A DNA stretch of 64,000 bases from Prevotella sp. UBA1705 (GTDB lineage: Bacteria > Bacteroidota > Bacteroidia > Bacteroidales > Bacteroidaceae): positions 1 through 64,000 of the forward strand of contig DCJH01000006.1 of NCBI GenBank assembly GCA_002317385.1, read 5' to 3'. This document shows positions 1 through 7,588 of this stretch, piece by piece. Under the pieces are notes generated by a model that had not been told where the DNA came from, did no database searches, and saw only the letters and a program-made list of their open reading frames with translations. Each line of letters opens with the position of its first letter. Within the stretch, counting starts at the first letter, position 1. The position numbers were made by a program, and so were the translations under genes.

Positions 1-362
1 CTCTGTAGGGACATGCCCCGTGCATGTCCGCACCGCCGGATGGGATCCTGCCAGGCATGGCATATCTGTTTTTTTATGATAACATAATGACAAATATCTT
101 TTCATAATGACATATTTTCCAGCCCATGAACCTATGACAAAAGAAACGCTCCGCGTTTCATAATGACAGGCAGATTACCCTGACGGTGGTTTCCTGAATA
201 TGTCTTTTTGTCTTTATGTCTTAAAAATAATATGTCCTTATGATAAGATTTCTGTCCTTATGTCCTAAAAACAATAGGAGTATATGGAGTTTATGTCCAT
301 AAAACAGAGGCTCTGTCGCCCTCCGGCGGTGCGGACATGCACGGGGCATGTCCCTACAGAGC
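1..362. repeat. 362-bp spacer element bounded by a 39-bp inverted repeat (palindrome family P1)
   Basis: Bases 1-39 and 324-362 are perfect inverted copies of each other. Each copy also folds on itself: arms GGACATGC and GCATGTCC around a CCCGT-type loop. The interior is AT-rich, with repeated words such as CATAATGACA and TCCTTATG, and holds no credible ORF. The same palindrome recurs at 13724, 13947, 46720, 46821 and 47398, always outside genes. It could be a REP/BIME-like or MITE-like element. The left copy sits at the window edge, so its outer end is unknown. Bases 363-427 hold nothing recognisable. Confidence 0.75.
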
Positions 363-427
363 ACTCGATATTCAATAGGAAGGCAAGGCGAGAGAGGCAG
401 GGTGGAGGCGGAATGAACGCAGATGCC

Positions 428-991
428 TTACAGGTGTAACCAGTTTTCCACCATCTTGCTGCCCTGCGGGGTGAGCACGCTCTCGGGGTGGAACTGGATG
501 CCGTGGATGTTGTAGCTGCGATGGCGGAGGCCCATTATCTGGCCGTCGTCGGACACGGCGGTCACCTCTAAGCACTCGGGGAATCCGGTGCGGTCTACCA
601 CCCAGCTGTGGTAGCGGCCCATCATAATGCGCTTGGGCAGCCCGTCGAAGAGGGGGTCGTTGGCAAACTGCGTGCCCTCGGTGGCCACGCCATGGTAGAC
701 TTCGGACAGGTTGAGGAGCTTGGCACCAAACACTTCGCCGATGGCCTGATGGCCGAGACACACGCCGAGGATGGGTTTGCGCCCGGCATACGACTTGATG
801 ACATCCAAGAGCAGGCCGGCCTCCGACGGAATGCCGGGCCCGGGGCTGAGGATGATGCGGTCGTAGGGCTCAAGCTGGCCGATGGTAAACTGGTCGTTGC
901 GCACCACCTCGACGTCGGCGCCGAGGCTCTTCACCAGGTGCGCGAGGTTGTAGGTGAAGCTATCGTAATTATCGATGATGACTACTTTCAT
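428..991 (-). CDS. trpG: Glutamine amidotransferase subunit of anthranilate / aminodeoxychorismate synthase
   Basis: This 187-residue class I glutamine amidotransferase would supply ammonia from glutamine to a TrpE or PabB partner for tryptophan or folate synthesis in the cytoplasm. The family start MKVVIIDNYDSFTYNL, the oxyanion strand SPGPG (49-53), the nucleophile Cys78 in GVCLGHQ and the His168/Glu170 pair in FHPES are all present, so the triad is intact. No trpE, trpD or pabB is adjacent; the upstream neighbour is sucC. As a stand-alone gene it may serve both pathways, as in other bacteria with a single amphibolic subunit. TrpG and PabA cannot be told apart from sequence alone. Confidence 0.88.
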   Translation of the reverse strand: MKVVIIDNYDSFTYNLAHLVKSLGADVEVVRNDQFTIGQLEPYDRIILSPGPGIPSEAGLLLDVIKSYAGRKPILGVCLGHQAIGEVFGAKLLNLSEVYHGVATEGTQFANDPLFDGLPKRIMMGRYHSWVVDRTGFPECLEVTAVSDDGQIMGLRHRSYNIHGIQFHPESVLTPQGSKMVENWLHL

Positions 992-1003
992 ATTTTTTCT
1001 GGG

Positions 1004-1137
1004 AGTTGGGGAGTTATGGAGATGAGGAGTTAAGACTCTTGTTGGGGAGTTGAGGAGTTAAGAAGTTATGGAGTTAAGACTTTTGCTTGGGGAGTTAAGG
1101 AGTTAAGAAGTTATGAAGTTAAGACATTTGCTTGGGG
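1004..1137. repeat. Three tandem 44-45-nt copies built from an 8-nt word
   Basis: Copies start at 1004, 1048 and 1093. Each has four successive octamers of the type AGTTAAGG / AGTTAAGA / AGTTATGG followed by a 12-13-nt connector ending in TTGGGG. It fills most of the spacer between sucC and trpG. It has no coding potential and looks like a slippage-derived minisatellite. Confidence 0.85.
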
Positions 1138-1241
1138 GATGGAGACCCAATCCTCTTTGAACAAAGGCCGAACAGAGTTATGATTCCGCAGGATTTGACC
1201 CCACAGGGTAATCATAAAGTTCAAAGTTCAATGTTCAAAGT

Positions 1242-2378
1242 TCAATGTTTACTGAGTTCCACCGCCTTGTGTCCGGCGTCGGCCATGCTCGTGCCCACAG
1301 TGAAGTGGGTGCCCTGGAGCAGCGCGCGACCCTCGGTCTCGTTGGTTCCGGTGAGTCGGATCACGATGGGGATGTCGGTCTCAATCTGCTTGAAGGCCTC
1401 GATGAGACCCTTGGCCACGTCGTCGCAGCGCGTGATGCCACCGAATATATTAATCAATACGGTGTTCACATGCTTGTCGGCGAGGAGCAGTTTCATGGCA
1501 TCGACAATCTTCTCAGGGTTCGAGCTGCCGCCGATATCGAGGAAGTTGGCCGGCTCGCCGCCATAGAGCTTGATCATATCCATCGTGGCCATGGCCAGAC
1601 CGGCACCGTTTACCATACAACCGATGGTGCCGCCGAGGTTCACATAGCTAAATCCCTTGTCCTTGGCCTCACGTTCCTTGCGCTCCTCCTCGGTGGGTTC
1701 GAACATCTCTGCCACGTCGGCGTGACGGAAAAGAGCATTGTCGTCAAACGTCATCTTGGCGTCGATGGCCTTCAATGTGCCGTCGGAGAGTTTTACTAAT
1801 GGGTTGATTTCCACCAGCGACGCGTCTTTCTCCACAAACAGTCGGTACAGATTCTGGAATATCTTCACGGCCTGTTTCACCTGCGCCATGTCGTCGAAGA
1901 GCTTGAATGCGGCCTCGCGCGCCAGATAGTCGGTCATGCCCACGAGCGGATCGATGACGATTTTCTCAATCTTCTCGGGCGTTTCGCGTGCCACCTGCTC
2001 GATGTCCATACCGCCGGAACGGCTCAGCATCATCATCGGACACTTGGAACGGCGGTCCACCAGGATGCTCACATAGTACTCTGCGGCGATGCTCACCGCC
2101 TCGCTCACGAGCACACGGTCTACCGTGAACCCCTTGATGTCCATGCCGAGGATAGCCTCCGCATGACTACGGATTTCTGCTTCACTGCCGCCGAGCTTCA
2201 CACCGCCGGCCTTGCCGCGCCCGCCCGTGTGGACCTGCGCCTTCACCACTGCCTTCTCACCGCCCAGTTCGCGGTAGGCTGCCACGGCTTCGTCGGCCGT
2301 GCGACACAGCTTATGCCGGTCTACGGGCACGCCATAGCTCTCAAAGAAGACCTTTGCCTGATATTCATGTACCTTCAT
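1242..2378 (-). CDS. sucC: Succinyl-CoA synthetase (ADP-forming) beta subunit
   Basis: This 378-residue protein starts at the family-typical MKVHEYQAK; the in-frame extension to 2456 is rejected because it lies across the promoter. The N-terminal ATP-grasp half includes the segment with VKAQVHTGGRGKAGGVK. The C-terminal CoA-ligase half includes GGTIGCMVNGAGLAMATMD, LDIGGSSNPEK and NIFGGITRCDDVA. With SucD it interconverts succinyl-CoA and succinate with nucleotide phosphorylation. Upstream lie korA and korB, which make succinyl-CoA, so the local pathway is coherent. The alpha subunit gene sucD, normally next to sucC, is absent from this window. A promoter-like TATTTTTG lies 39 bases upstream of the start. 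Confidence 0.95.
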   Translation of the reverse strand: MKVHEYQAKVFFESYGVPVDRHKLCRTADEAVAAYRELGGEKAVVKAQVHTGGRGKAGGVKLGGSEAEIRSHAEAILGMDIKGFTVDRVLVSEAVSIAAEYYVSILVDRRSKCPMMMLSRSGGMDIEQVARETPEKIEKIVIDPLVGMTDYLAREAAFKLFDDMAQVKQAVKIFQNLYRLFVEKDASLVEINPLVKLSDGTLKAIDAKMTFDDNALFRHADVAEMFEPTEEERKEREAKDKGFSYVNLGGTIGCMVNGAGLAMATMDMIKLYGGEPANFLDIGGSSNPEKIVDAMKLLLADKHVNTVLINIFGGITRCDDVAKGLIEAFKQIETDIPIVIRLTGTNETEGRALLQGTHFTVGTSMADAGHKAVELSKH

Positions 2379-2416
2379 AGTAATAAAAATGAATGTGTTA
2401 GTTTGAACAATTGTGG

Positions 2417-2424
2417 CAAAAATA
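2417..2424 (-). promoter_or_regulatory. Putative -7 element of sucC
   Basis: The minus strand reads TATTTTTG, matching the Bacteroidota -7 consensus TAnnTTTG, with a TTG 16 bases further upstream. It fits the chosen sucC start at 2378. Confidence 0.55.
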
Positions 2425-2673
2425 CAAAATATTTTGATACCAACGAAAGGAAACAAAAATATTTTATCGTCTCACCTCACAATTGTCTTTCTGCCGGAAT
2501 AAATATTACATATAATAGCCTTATCACACCCCATTGCTGCGAAAGTCCACTTGTCGCCCCGAAGCGCCCGCACCGCAAGAGACTGCATCATGCCCAATTC
2601 CTTAACAAAATCTTACACCTTTGATAATCAACATCTTACCAACCCTTTTAACCTCCAGTTCGAATGGCTTTGC

Positions 2674-2761
2674 GATTACTACCTTTTCGCCTCACGATTA
2701 CTACCTTTTCGCGTCGCGATTACTACCTAAAGGCGACGCGATGAGTACCTTATCGCAGAAG
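2674..2761 (+). repeat. 22-nt tandem array A (four units)
   Basis: Units start at 2674, 2696, 2718 and 2740, each exactly 22 nt. Three begin GATTACTACCT and the fourth GATGAGTACCT; units 2 and 3 end in GC. The same unit recurs at five other spacers in this window. There are no unique spacers between units, so it is not a CRISPR array. Confidence 0.88.
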
Positions 2762-3143
2762 GGGTAGATAGAGGAGGGAAATGTGATGCGTGTTGAGCCC
2801 ATTATTAGGGCGGCGGAATATGGGGGCAAGCTGGGAGTTGGGAGGGTACGGAGGCTGTGGGGGCGATGCCTCGCAGAGAAGGAGAACAACTAAGAAAGAG
2901 GGTAAATGATGATGGAAAAATAAAGAGGGGGTATCATCAAAAAAAAACGGCCGCCTTGCCATGCGCCTCGAAAGGCTGGTGGACAAGACTGCCGGGAAAT
3001 AAGGCCGGGAGGGATTTCTACTCCCGAAAAATAGTCGAAGATCAAGGCGCATAGACCGGTAGCGGGCGACAAAAAGGAGAATTCATCTGATGACGAGCGG
3101 GGTTCTCCGAGTCTGTGCAGGCCGATACCGAGGCGCAGCAGGA

Positions 3144-4205
3144 TTACTTCACCTCCCAGATATCATTGGTTTCGAGAAGCTCCATGAAGTTGTGGTAAGG
3201 CTTTTTCTTCTTTACCTCTTCAATCTGAGCATTCACAGCACCGTCGAAGGTGGGGGCCTCTACATCGCGGATGATGCCAAGGGCGATGGGGAACCCATGC
3301 TCATTGTCCATCATGGCGAGCTTCAGCTGCAGCGTATCGTCCTCGCAGTGGCTGTCGTGGATAAGGATATCGTCGATGGTATAGCCGTCCTTGCCTATCT
3401 CCACCACCTTCAGGCCGAAGCCCTGCTGCACCAATCCATACTGGTTCTGGTCGCCAAACACCAGCGGTTTGCCGTCTTCCACATAGATAGCGTTGGCTTT
3501 TCGGCCAGCGCTGGTATAGACGGGGTCGTAGGCTCCGTTGTTGAAGATGATGCAGTTTTGCAGAATCTCGCATACGGCGGCACCCTCGTGGCGATAGGCT
3601 GCCTTGAGAATCTCGATGGTGTGGGCACCGTCGGAGGCCACCGAACGGGCGAAGAATTTACCCCGTGCGCCGAAGCAGAGCTCGGCTGGACGGAACGGAT
3701 CCTCGACCGTACCGAAGGGGCTCGACTTGGATACGAAGCCGCGCGGACTGGTTGGGGAGAACTGTCCCTTGGTGAGTCCGTAGATGCGGTTGTTGAGCAG
3801 AATCATGTTGAGATTCACGTTCTTGCGCATGGTGTGGATGAAATGGTTTCCACCGATGGCCAGTCCGTCGCCGTCGCCGCTCACCTGCCATACGGTGAGC
3901 TTGGGGTTCACAATCTTGATGCCAGTGGCTACGGCTGCTGCGCGACCGTGGATGGTCTGCATGGCATAGGCATTGACATAGTAGGGCAGTCGGCTCGAAC
4001 ATCCGATGCCAGAGATAACAGCCGTCTCATGGGGTGGCACGCCCAGTTCGGCCATGGCCTTCTGCAGGCTATTCAAAAAAGCATGGTCGCCGCAACCGGG
4101 GCACCAGCGGGGCTGTCCTTTCTTATAGTCGAGGGCAGTATATGTCTCTTTCGGAGCCTGCTCTACGGGGGCTTCCGTCTGAATCTTTTCTTCCTTCATA
4201 ATCAT
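3144..4205 (-). CDS. korB: 2-oxoglutarate:ferredoxin oxidoreductase beta subunit
   Basis: This 353-residue protein carries the thiamine-diphosphate half of the enzyme that decarboxylates 2-oxoglutarate oxidatively to succinyl-CoA and reduces ferredoxin. The iron-sulfur Cys pair is in WCPGCGDH (Cys35, Cys38), the thiamine/Mg motif is GDGDG (110-114), and NNRIYGLTKGQ (138-148) is a beta-subunit signature. It follows korA by 20 bases and is surely co-transcribed with it. ATGs at 4205 and 4199 are both possible starts. A related 2-oxoacid specificity cannot be excluded, but the residues and the nearby sucC favour 2-oxoglutarate. Confidence 0.92.
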   Translation of the reverse strand: MIMKEEKIQTEAPVEQAPKETYTALDYKKGQPRWCPGCGDHAFLNSLQKAMAELGVPPHETAVISGIGCSSRLPYYVNAYAMQTIHGRAAAVATGIKIVNPKLTVWQVSGDGDGLAIGGNHFIHTMRKNVNLNMILLNNRIYGLTKGQFSPTSPRGFVSKSSPFGTVEDPFRPAELCFGARGKFFARSVASDGAHTIEILKAAYRHEGAAVCEILQNCIIFNNGAYDPVYTSAGRKANAIYVEDGKPLVFGDQNQYGLVQQGFGLKVVEIGKDGYTIDDILIHDSHCEDDTLQLKLAMMDNEHGFPIALGIIRDVEAPTFDGAVNAQIEEVKKKKPYHNFMELLETNDIWEVK

Positions 4206-4225
4206 TGATTTTAAGGTTCCACACG

Positions 4226-6124
4226 TTATTGCAGGATACGGGTTTCAAAATAGCGACCGATGTCGTGGTCGTCGGGGGCACCGATGAGGCTCTCGAAGGC
4301 CTGAACAAGCTCTGCCACCACGAAGGGCTGGCCCTTCACCTGGTTGTACTGATAGGGTACGAAGTTGTTGATGCGTATGCGCAACAGGGCTGCAAGCTGT
4401 CCGAGGTTCTGCTCGGCCACCACCACCTTATTATATTTCATCAGCACCTTGGCCGTGTTCTTGGGCAGGGGGTTGATGTATTTGAAGTGGGCCAGGGCCA
4501 CCTTATGGCCATTGCGTCGCATCTCGGTCATGGCCGAGAAGAGGTGTCCGTAGGTTGAGCCGAAGCCAACGATGAGCAGTTCGGCATCCTTCTTGTCGCC
4601 TTCCACCTCGAGGTCGGGCACTTCGATGGCGGCCACCTTGTCGTATCTCAGGTGGTCCATCTTGTGATGGTTCTCAGGATCGCTGGAGATGGAGCCGGTC
4701 TCACCGTCTTTCTCCAGTCCGCCGAGGATGTGGGCATAGCCCTCCTGACCGGGGATGGCCCAGAAACGCACCTTGGTTTCGGGGTCTCGCTGGTAGGGCG
4801 TGTATTTGTATTTCTGTGCGGATGTGGCATAGTGAGGATGGATCTCCGGCAGCTTGTTGATGTCGGGCAGGGCCCATGCGCCAGATCCGTTGGCGGCAAA
4901 GGCATCGCTGAGCAGCACCACGGGGGTGAGATGCTCAAGTGCAATCTTAGCAGCCATATAGGCAGCATCAAAGCAATCGGTGGGACTTGTGGCGGCAATC
5001 ACCGGCATGGGGCTCTCGCCGTTGCGGCCATAGAGCACCTGCAGCAGGTCGGTCTGCTCGCTCTTGGTGGGCAATCCGGTGGACGGACCACCACGCTGAA
5101 CGTCGATGACCACCAGCGGCAGCTCGTCGATCACGGCCAGGTTGAGGGCTTCGCTCTTGAGACAGATGCCCGGGCCAGAGGTCGATGTGGCAGCCAACGC
5201 ACCGGCAAAAGAGGCTCCGATGGCGCTCGCGCAGGCGCTGATCTCGTCTTCACACTGCACGGTGATGACGCCCATAGACTTGTGCTTGGAGAGCTCGTGG
5301 AGGATATCGGTGGCCGGAGTGATGGGATAGGAACCGAGATAGAGCTTCAGTCCGGCGCGCTCGGCAGCGGCCATCAGACCGTAGGCCGTGGCCTTGTTGC
5401 CGGTGATGTCCATATATCGGCCGGCCTTCTTCTGCTTGGTCTCGATGCGGTAGGAGTTGGGCACGGAGGCATGGGTATTGGCTCCGTAGTCGTATCCAGC
5501 GTTCACCACCTTAATATTGGCTTCGGCAATGGCCGGTTTCTTGGCGAATTTCTTGTGGAGGAAGTCGGCCATGAGCTGCAGGTCGCGGTTGAAGAGCCAG
5601 CATACGAGACCCAGGGCAAACATGTTGCGGCATTTCAGCTTGTCCTTATTGTCCATTTCCTCGTCGGCCAGAGCGTCTTTCACCATACGCGTTATGGGGC
5701 AGGCCACCACGCGGTCGGGGTCGATGCCCATCTCGCCGAGGTAGTCGTCGCTCTTGAATTCGGCCTTCTTCAGGTCGGCCGGACCGAAGGAGTCGGTGTC
5801 GATGATGATACTTGCGCCTGGCTTGGCGTACTGATACTGCGTCTTGAGGGCGGCCGCATTCATGGCCACCAGCACGTCGCATTTGTCACCCGGGGTATAT
5901 ACCTTGCCCTCTCCGATATGCACCTGATAGCCCGATACACCCGTGAGCGAACCTTGCGGGGCCCGGATGTCGGCTGGATAATCGGGGAACGTAGAGATAT
6001 CGTTACCCACTGTTGCTGAAATTGTGGAGAAAATGTTTCCGGCCAACTGCATTCCGTCGCCGGAGTCACCTGAGAATCTCACTACAACATCCTCAAGTTC
6101 TTTCACTTCTAATTCCTCTGCCAT
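4226..6124 (-). CDS. korA: 2-oxoglutarate:ferredoxin oxidoreductase alpha subunit (fused gamma-alpha)
   Basis: This 632-residue fusion has an N-terminal gamma domain (about residues 10-200, starting with VVVRFSGDSGDGMQLAGN) and a C-terminal alpha domain (about 245-632) with the pyrimidine-binding motif GSYPITPATD and the GPSTGLPTKSEQTDL stretch. With KorB it links the TCA branch to ferredoxin. This gamma-alpha fusion is the usual architecture in anaerobic Bacteroidota. It is first in the kor operon and has a canonical promoter about 105 bases upstream. No separate delta ferredoxin subunit is seen nearby. Confidence 0.93.
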   Translation of the reverse strand: MAEELEVKELEDVVVRFSGDSGDGMQLAGNIFSTISATVGNDISTFPDYPADIRAPQGSLTGVSGYQVHIGEGKVYTPGDKCDVLVAMNAAALKTQYQYAKPGASIIIDTDSFGPADLKKAEFKSDDYLGEMGIDPDRVVACPITRMVKDALADEEMDNKDKLKCRNMFALGLVCWLFNRDLQLMADFLHKKFAKKPAIAEANIKVVNAGYDYGANTHASVPNSYRIETKQKKAGRYMDITGNKATAYGLMAAAERAGLKLYLGSYPITPATDILHELSKHKSMGVITVQCEDEISACASAIGASFAGALAATSTSGPGICLKSEALNLAVIDELPLVVIDVQRGGPSTGLPTKSEQTDLLQVLYGRNGESPMPVIAATSPTDCFDAAYMAAKIALEHLTPVVLLSDAFAANGSGAWALPDINKLPEIHPHYATSAQKYKYTPYQRDPETKVRFWAIPGQEGYAHILGGLEKDGETGSISSDPENHHKMDHLRYDKVAAIEVPDLEVEGDKKDAELLIVGFGSTYGHLFSAMTEMRRNGHKVALAHFKYINPLPKNTAKVLMKYNKVVVAEQNLGQLAALLRIRINNFVPYQYNQVKGQPFVVAELVQAFESLIGAPDDHDIGRYFETRILQ

Positions 6125-6228
6125 AGTATTTTAAAGTTATGTAGGTTTCTGATTTAGATTTTCTTCCTTGGGCCTGCCCCGTCTTGCGGGACATAAATCC
6201 AACTGCTTCATTTCAAGCATTGTAGCGG

Positions 6229-6259
6229 CAAAGATAGGGTAACTTTTGGATATAGCAAA
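6229..6259 (-). promoter_or_regulatory. Canonical Bacteroidota promoter of korAB
   Basis: On the minus strand TTTG (6259-6256) is followed after exactly 19 bases by TATCTTTG (6236-6229). This matches the known TTTG-N19-TAnnTTTG pattern and leaves a leader of about 100 nt before korA. Confidence 0.8.
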
Positions 6260-6308
6260 ATAATTTGGACATTTTATTATTCCAATCTTATTTTCATGGG
6301 ATTCAGAT

Positions 6309-6440
6309 GGTTATCCGGTCGGGTTGAGATTTCACTTTCGACGGGGTGAAAAATGGCTGCAGAATCTGATTTCTCAAGGTGGAATAGATTGAGCCATCCG
6401 GCCGGTTGGCTGAAGAAATGGGGCGGTTGGTTGAAAGCGG
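6309..6440. repeat. Weak 20-23-nt periodic tract
   Basis: TGA/TTGA cores recur every 20-23 bases (for example GGGTTGAGAT, GGGGTGAAAA, GGTTGGCTGAAG, GGTTGGTTGAAAG). The copies are diverged. The tract occupies the divergent korA / small-protein spacer (6125-6552), which otherwise holds the korA promoter and no gene. Confidence 0.45.
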
Positions 6441-6552
6441 GAGGTGGGCGATTAAACATTTCGACGCGGGAAGCATCCAAGAGATAGAAACAGGTTAACG
6501 AGCCTGAAGGGTGAATTAAACAAAATATAAAACTGAATTTTAAACGTAGAAG

Positions 6553-6915
6553 ATGATGAAAACAATGAAGAAAATTGCATTTACACTGGCCGCCGCACTG
6601 GTGGCTGTGTCTGCATCTGCCAAGAATGCCGTCAACGACAGGCATCTGGATGTGAACCACAACCATGTGGAGGCTGTTGCTCCAGATAAGGGTTATGATG
6701 GCGTGGAGGGTCAGAGCCACTTCAAGAATGCCGATGAAGGTCAGGCAGCACGCTTAGGCAGGGGAGCGAAGAAGGCCCAAGTGTCGCAGAAAAAGTGCCC
6801 CAAGGGCAAGAAGAAAGGCCTCTGCAAGTCGAAAAGGAATAAGAAACGTTACAGCAAGAAGGCTCAATATAAGAAGGTTTACAAGCACAATAGCAAGCAA
6901 GACGTTAGGCGTTAG
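6553..6915 (+). CDS. Small secreted Lys-rich basic protein, unknown function
   Basis: This 120-residue protein is not recognised. It has a clear signal peptide (MKKIAF then a hydrophobic run, probable cleavage after SASA near residue 23). A short His/Asp-containing segment (NDRHLDVNHNHVE) follows, and the last 50 residues are dominated by Lys and Arg with two Cys (KKCPKGKKKGLCK). ATGs at 6553, 6556 and 6565 are all possible starts. The gene stands alone, divergent from korA, and is followed by a good terminator, which supports it being real. It could be a periplasmic or surface polycation binder of LPS or nucleic acid; that is a guess. Confidence 0.7.
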   Translation: MMKTMKKIAFTLAAALVAVSASAKNAVNDRHLDVNHNHVEAVAPDKGYDGVEGQSHFKNADEGQAARLGRGAKKAQVSQKKCPKGKKKGLCKSKRNKKRYSKKAQYKKVYKHNSKQDVRR

Positions 6916-7023
6916 CGAGCCGCAGCGTCGTGGGCATCGGGCGATTTCCCATTTACGCCGATGCCGTGGGTATAATAAAAGTTTAGAAAATCGAGTAGAA
7001 AGATTCGTTTCAGGATGTTTCGG

Positions 7024-7058
7024 GCATGGCAGAGGCTACGGCTTCTGCCATGCTTTTT
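7024..7058 (+). terminator. Intrinsic terminator after the Lys-rich protein gene
   Basis: GCATGGCAGA pairs with TCTGCCATGC, with a partly paired inner loop, and is followed by TTTTTGTG. It lies about 110 bases past the stop. Confidence 0.7.
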
Positions 7059-7096
7059 GTGTTTCAGGGCGAGACAAGGGGTGCCGATGACGCAGG

Positions 7097-7522
7097 CTAC
7101 AGGCGGTAGAGGTCGTTCGCCGCAATGAGATCCACCCTCTTTTCCTGTAGGATCTGCTCGCACACCTGCAGGTCGTTGGGGCGGATGATGACGTTGGCGC
7201 CATCGCCATTGGCAAAAGAATAGAGGTACTCGATGAAGACGCCGTTGTCGGACAGATGCTTCAGGATAACGGCGAGAGAGCCGGGCGTGTTGGGCACGGT
7301 CATGCCAATGACATCCGTAATCTTCACCGTGAAGCCGGCTTCCTTGAGGAGTCTATAAGCCTTGTCGGGGTCGGAGACGATACATCTCAGGATGCCGAAG
7401 TCGCTGTTGTCGGCAATGCTCATGGCGCTGAGGTTGATGTCTGACTTGCCTAAGACCTCGGCGACCTCAGTCAGTCGGCCGGATTTGTTTTCCAGAAAGA
7501 TTGATAACTGCTTTGCTAACAT
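7097..7522 (-). CDS. Tandem ACT-domain protein linked to paaK
   Basis: This 141-residue protein consists of two ACT domains (about 1-70 and 71-141). The first begins MLAKQLSIFLENKSGRLTEV and the second IGMTVPNTPGSLAVIL; both carry the Gly-containing loop that binds small ligands in this fold. It has no catalytic domain and probably senses an amino acid. It lies 66 bases downstream of paaK on the same strand. A paaK plus ACT-protein pair is common in anaerobes that activate aryl acids from aromatic amino acids, so it may sense an aromatic amino acid. That role is inferred from context. Confidence 0.85.
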   Translation of the reverse strand: MLAKQLSIFLENKSGRLTEVAEVLGKSDINLSAMSIADNSDFGILRCIVSDPDKAYRLLKEAGFTVKITDVIGMTVPNTPGSLAVILKHLSDNGVFIEYLYSFANGDGANVIIRPNDLQVCEQILQEKRVDLIAANDLYRL

Positions 7523-7588
7523 AGTTGTAGGAGATTATAGGGGGTGATAGAATGGGATCGGGAGTTGTCGGAGGGGGTGGGAGGAGGC

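Larger units (their letters stand above)
2379..3143. other. 765-bp gene-free spacer between korB and sucC
   Basis: It holds the sucC promoter and a four-unit 22-nt array at 2674-2761. The remaining 380 bases up to the 3' end of korB are G-rich with no credible gene; the short ORFs in all frames lack family motifs or plausible starts. Confidence 0.7.

Noticed and set aside
2674..2761. CRISPR array
   Set aside because: Units are contiguous with no unique spacers, the unit drifts, and no cas genes are present.
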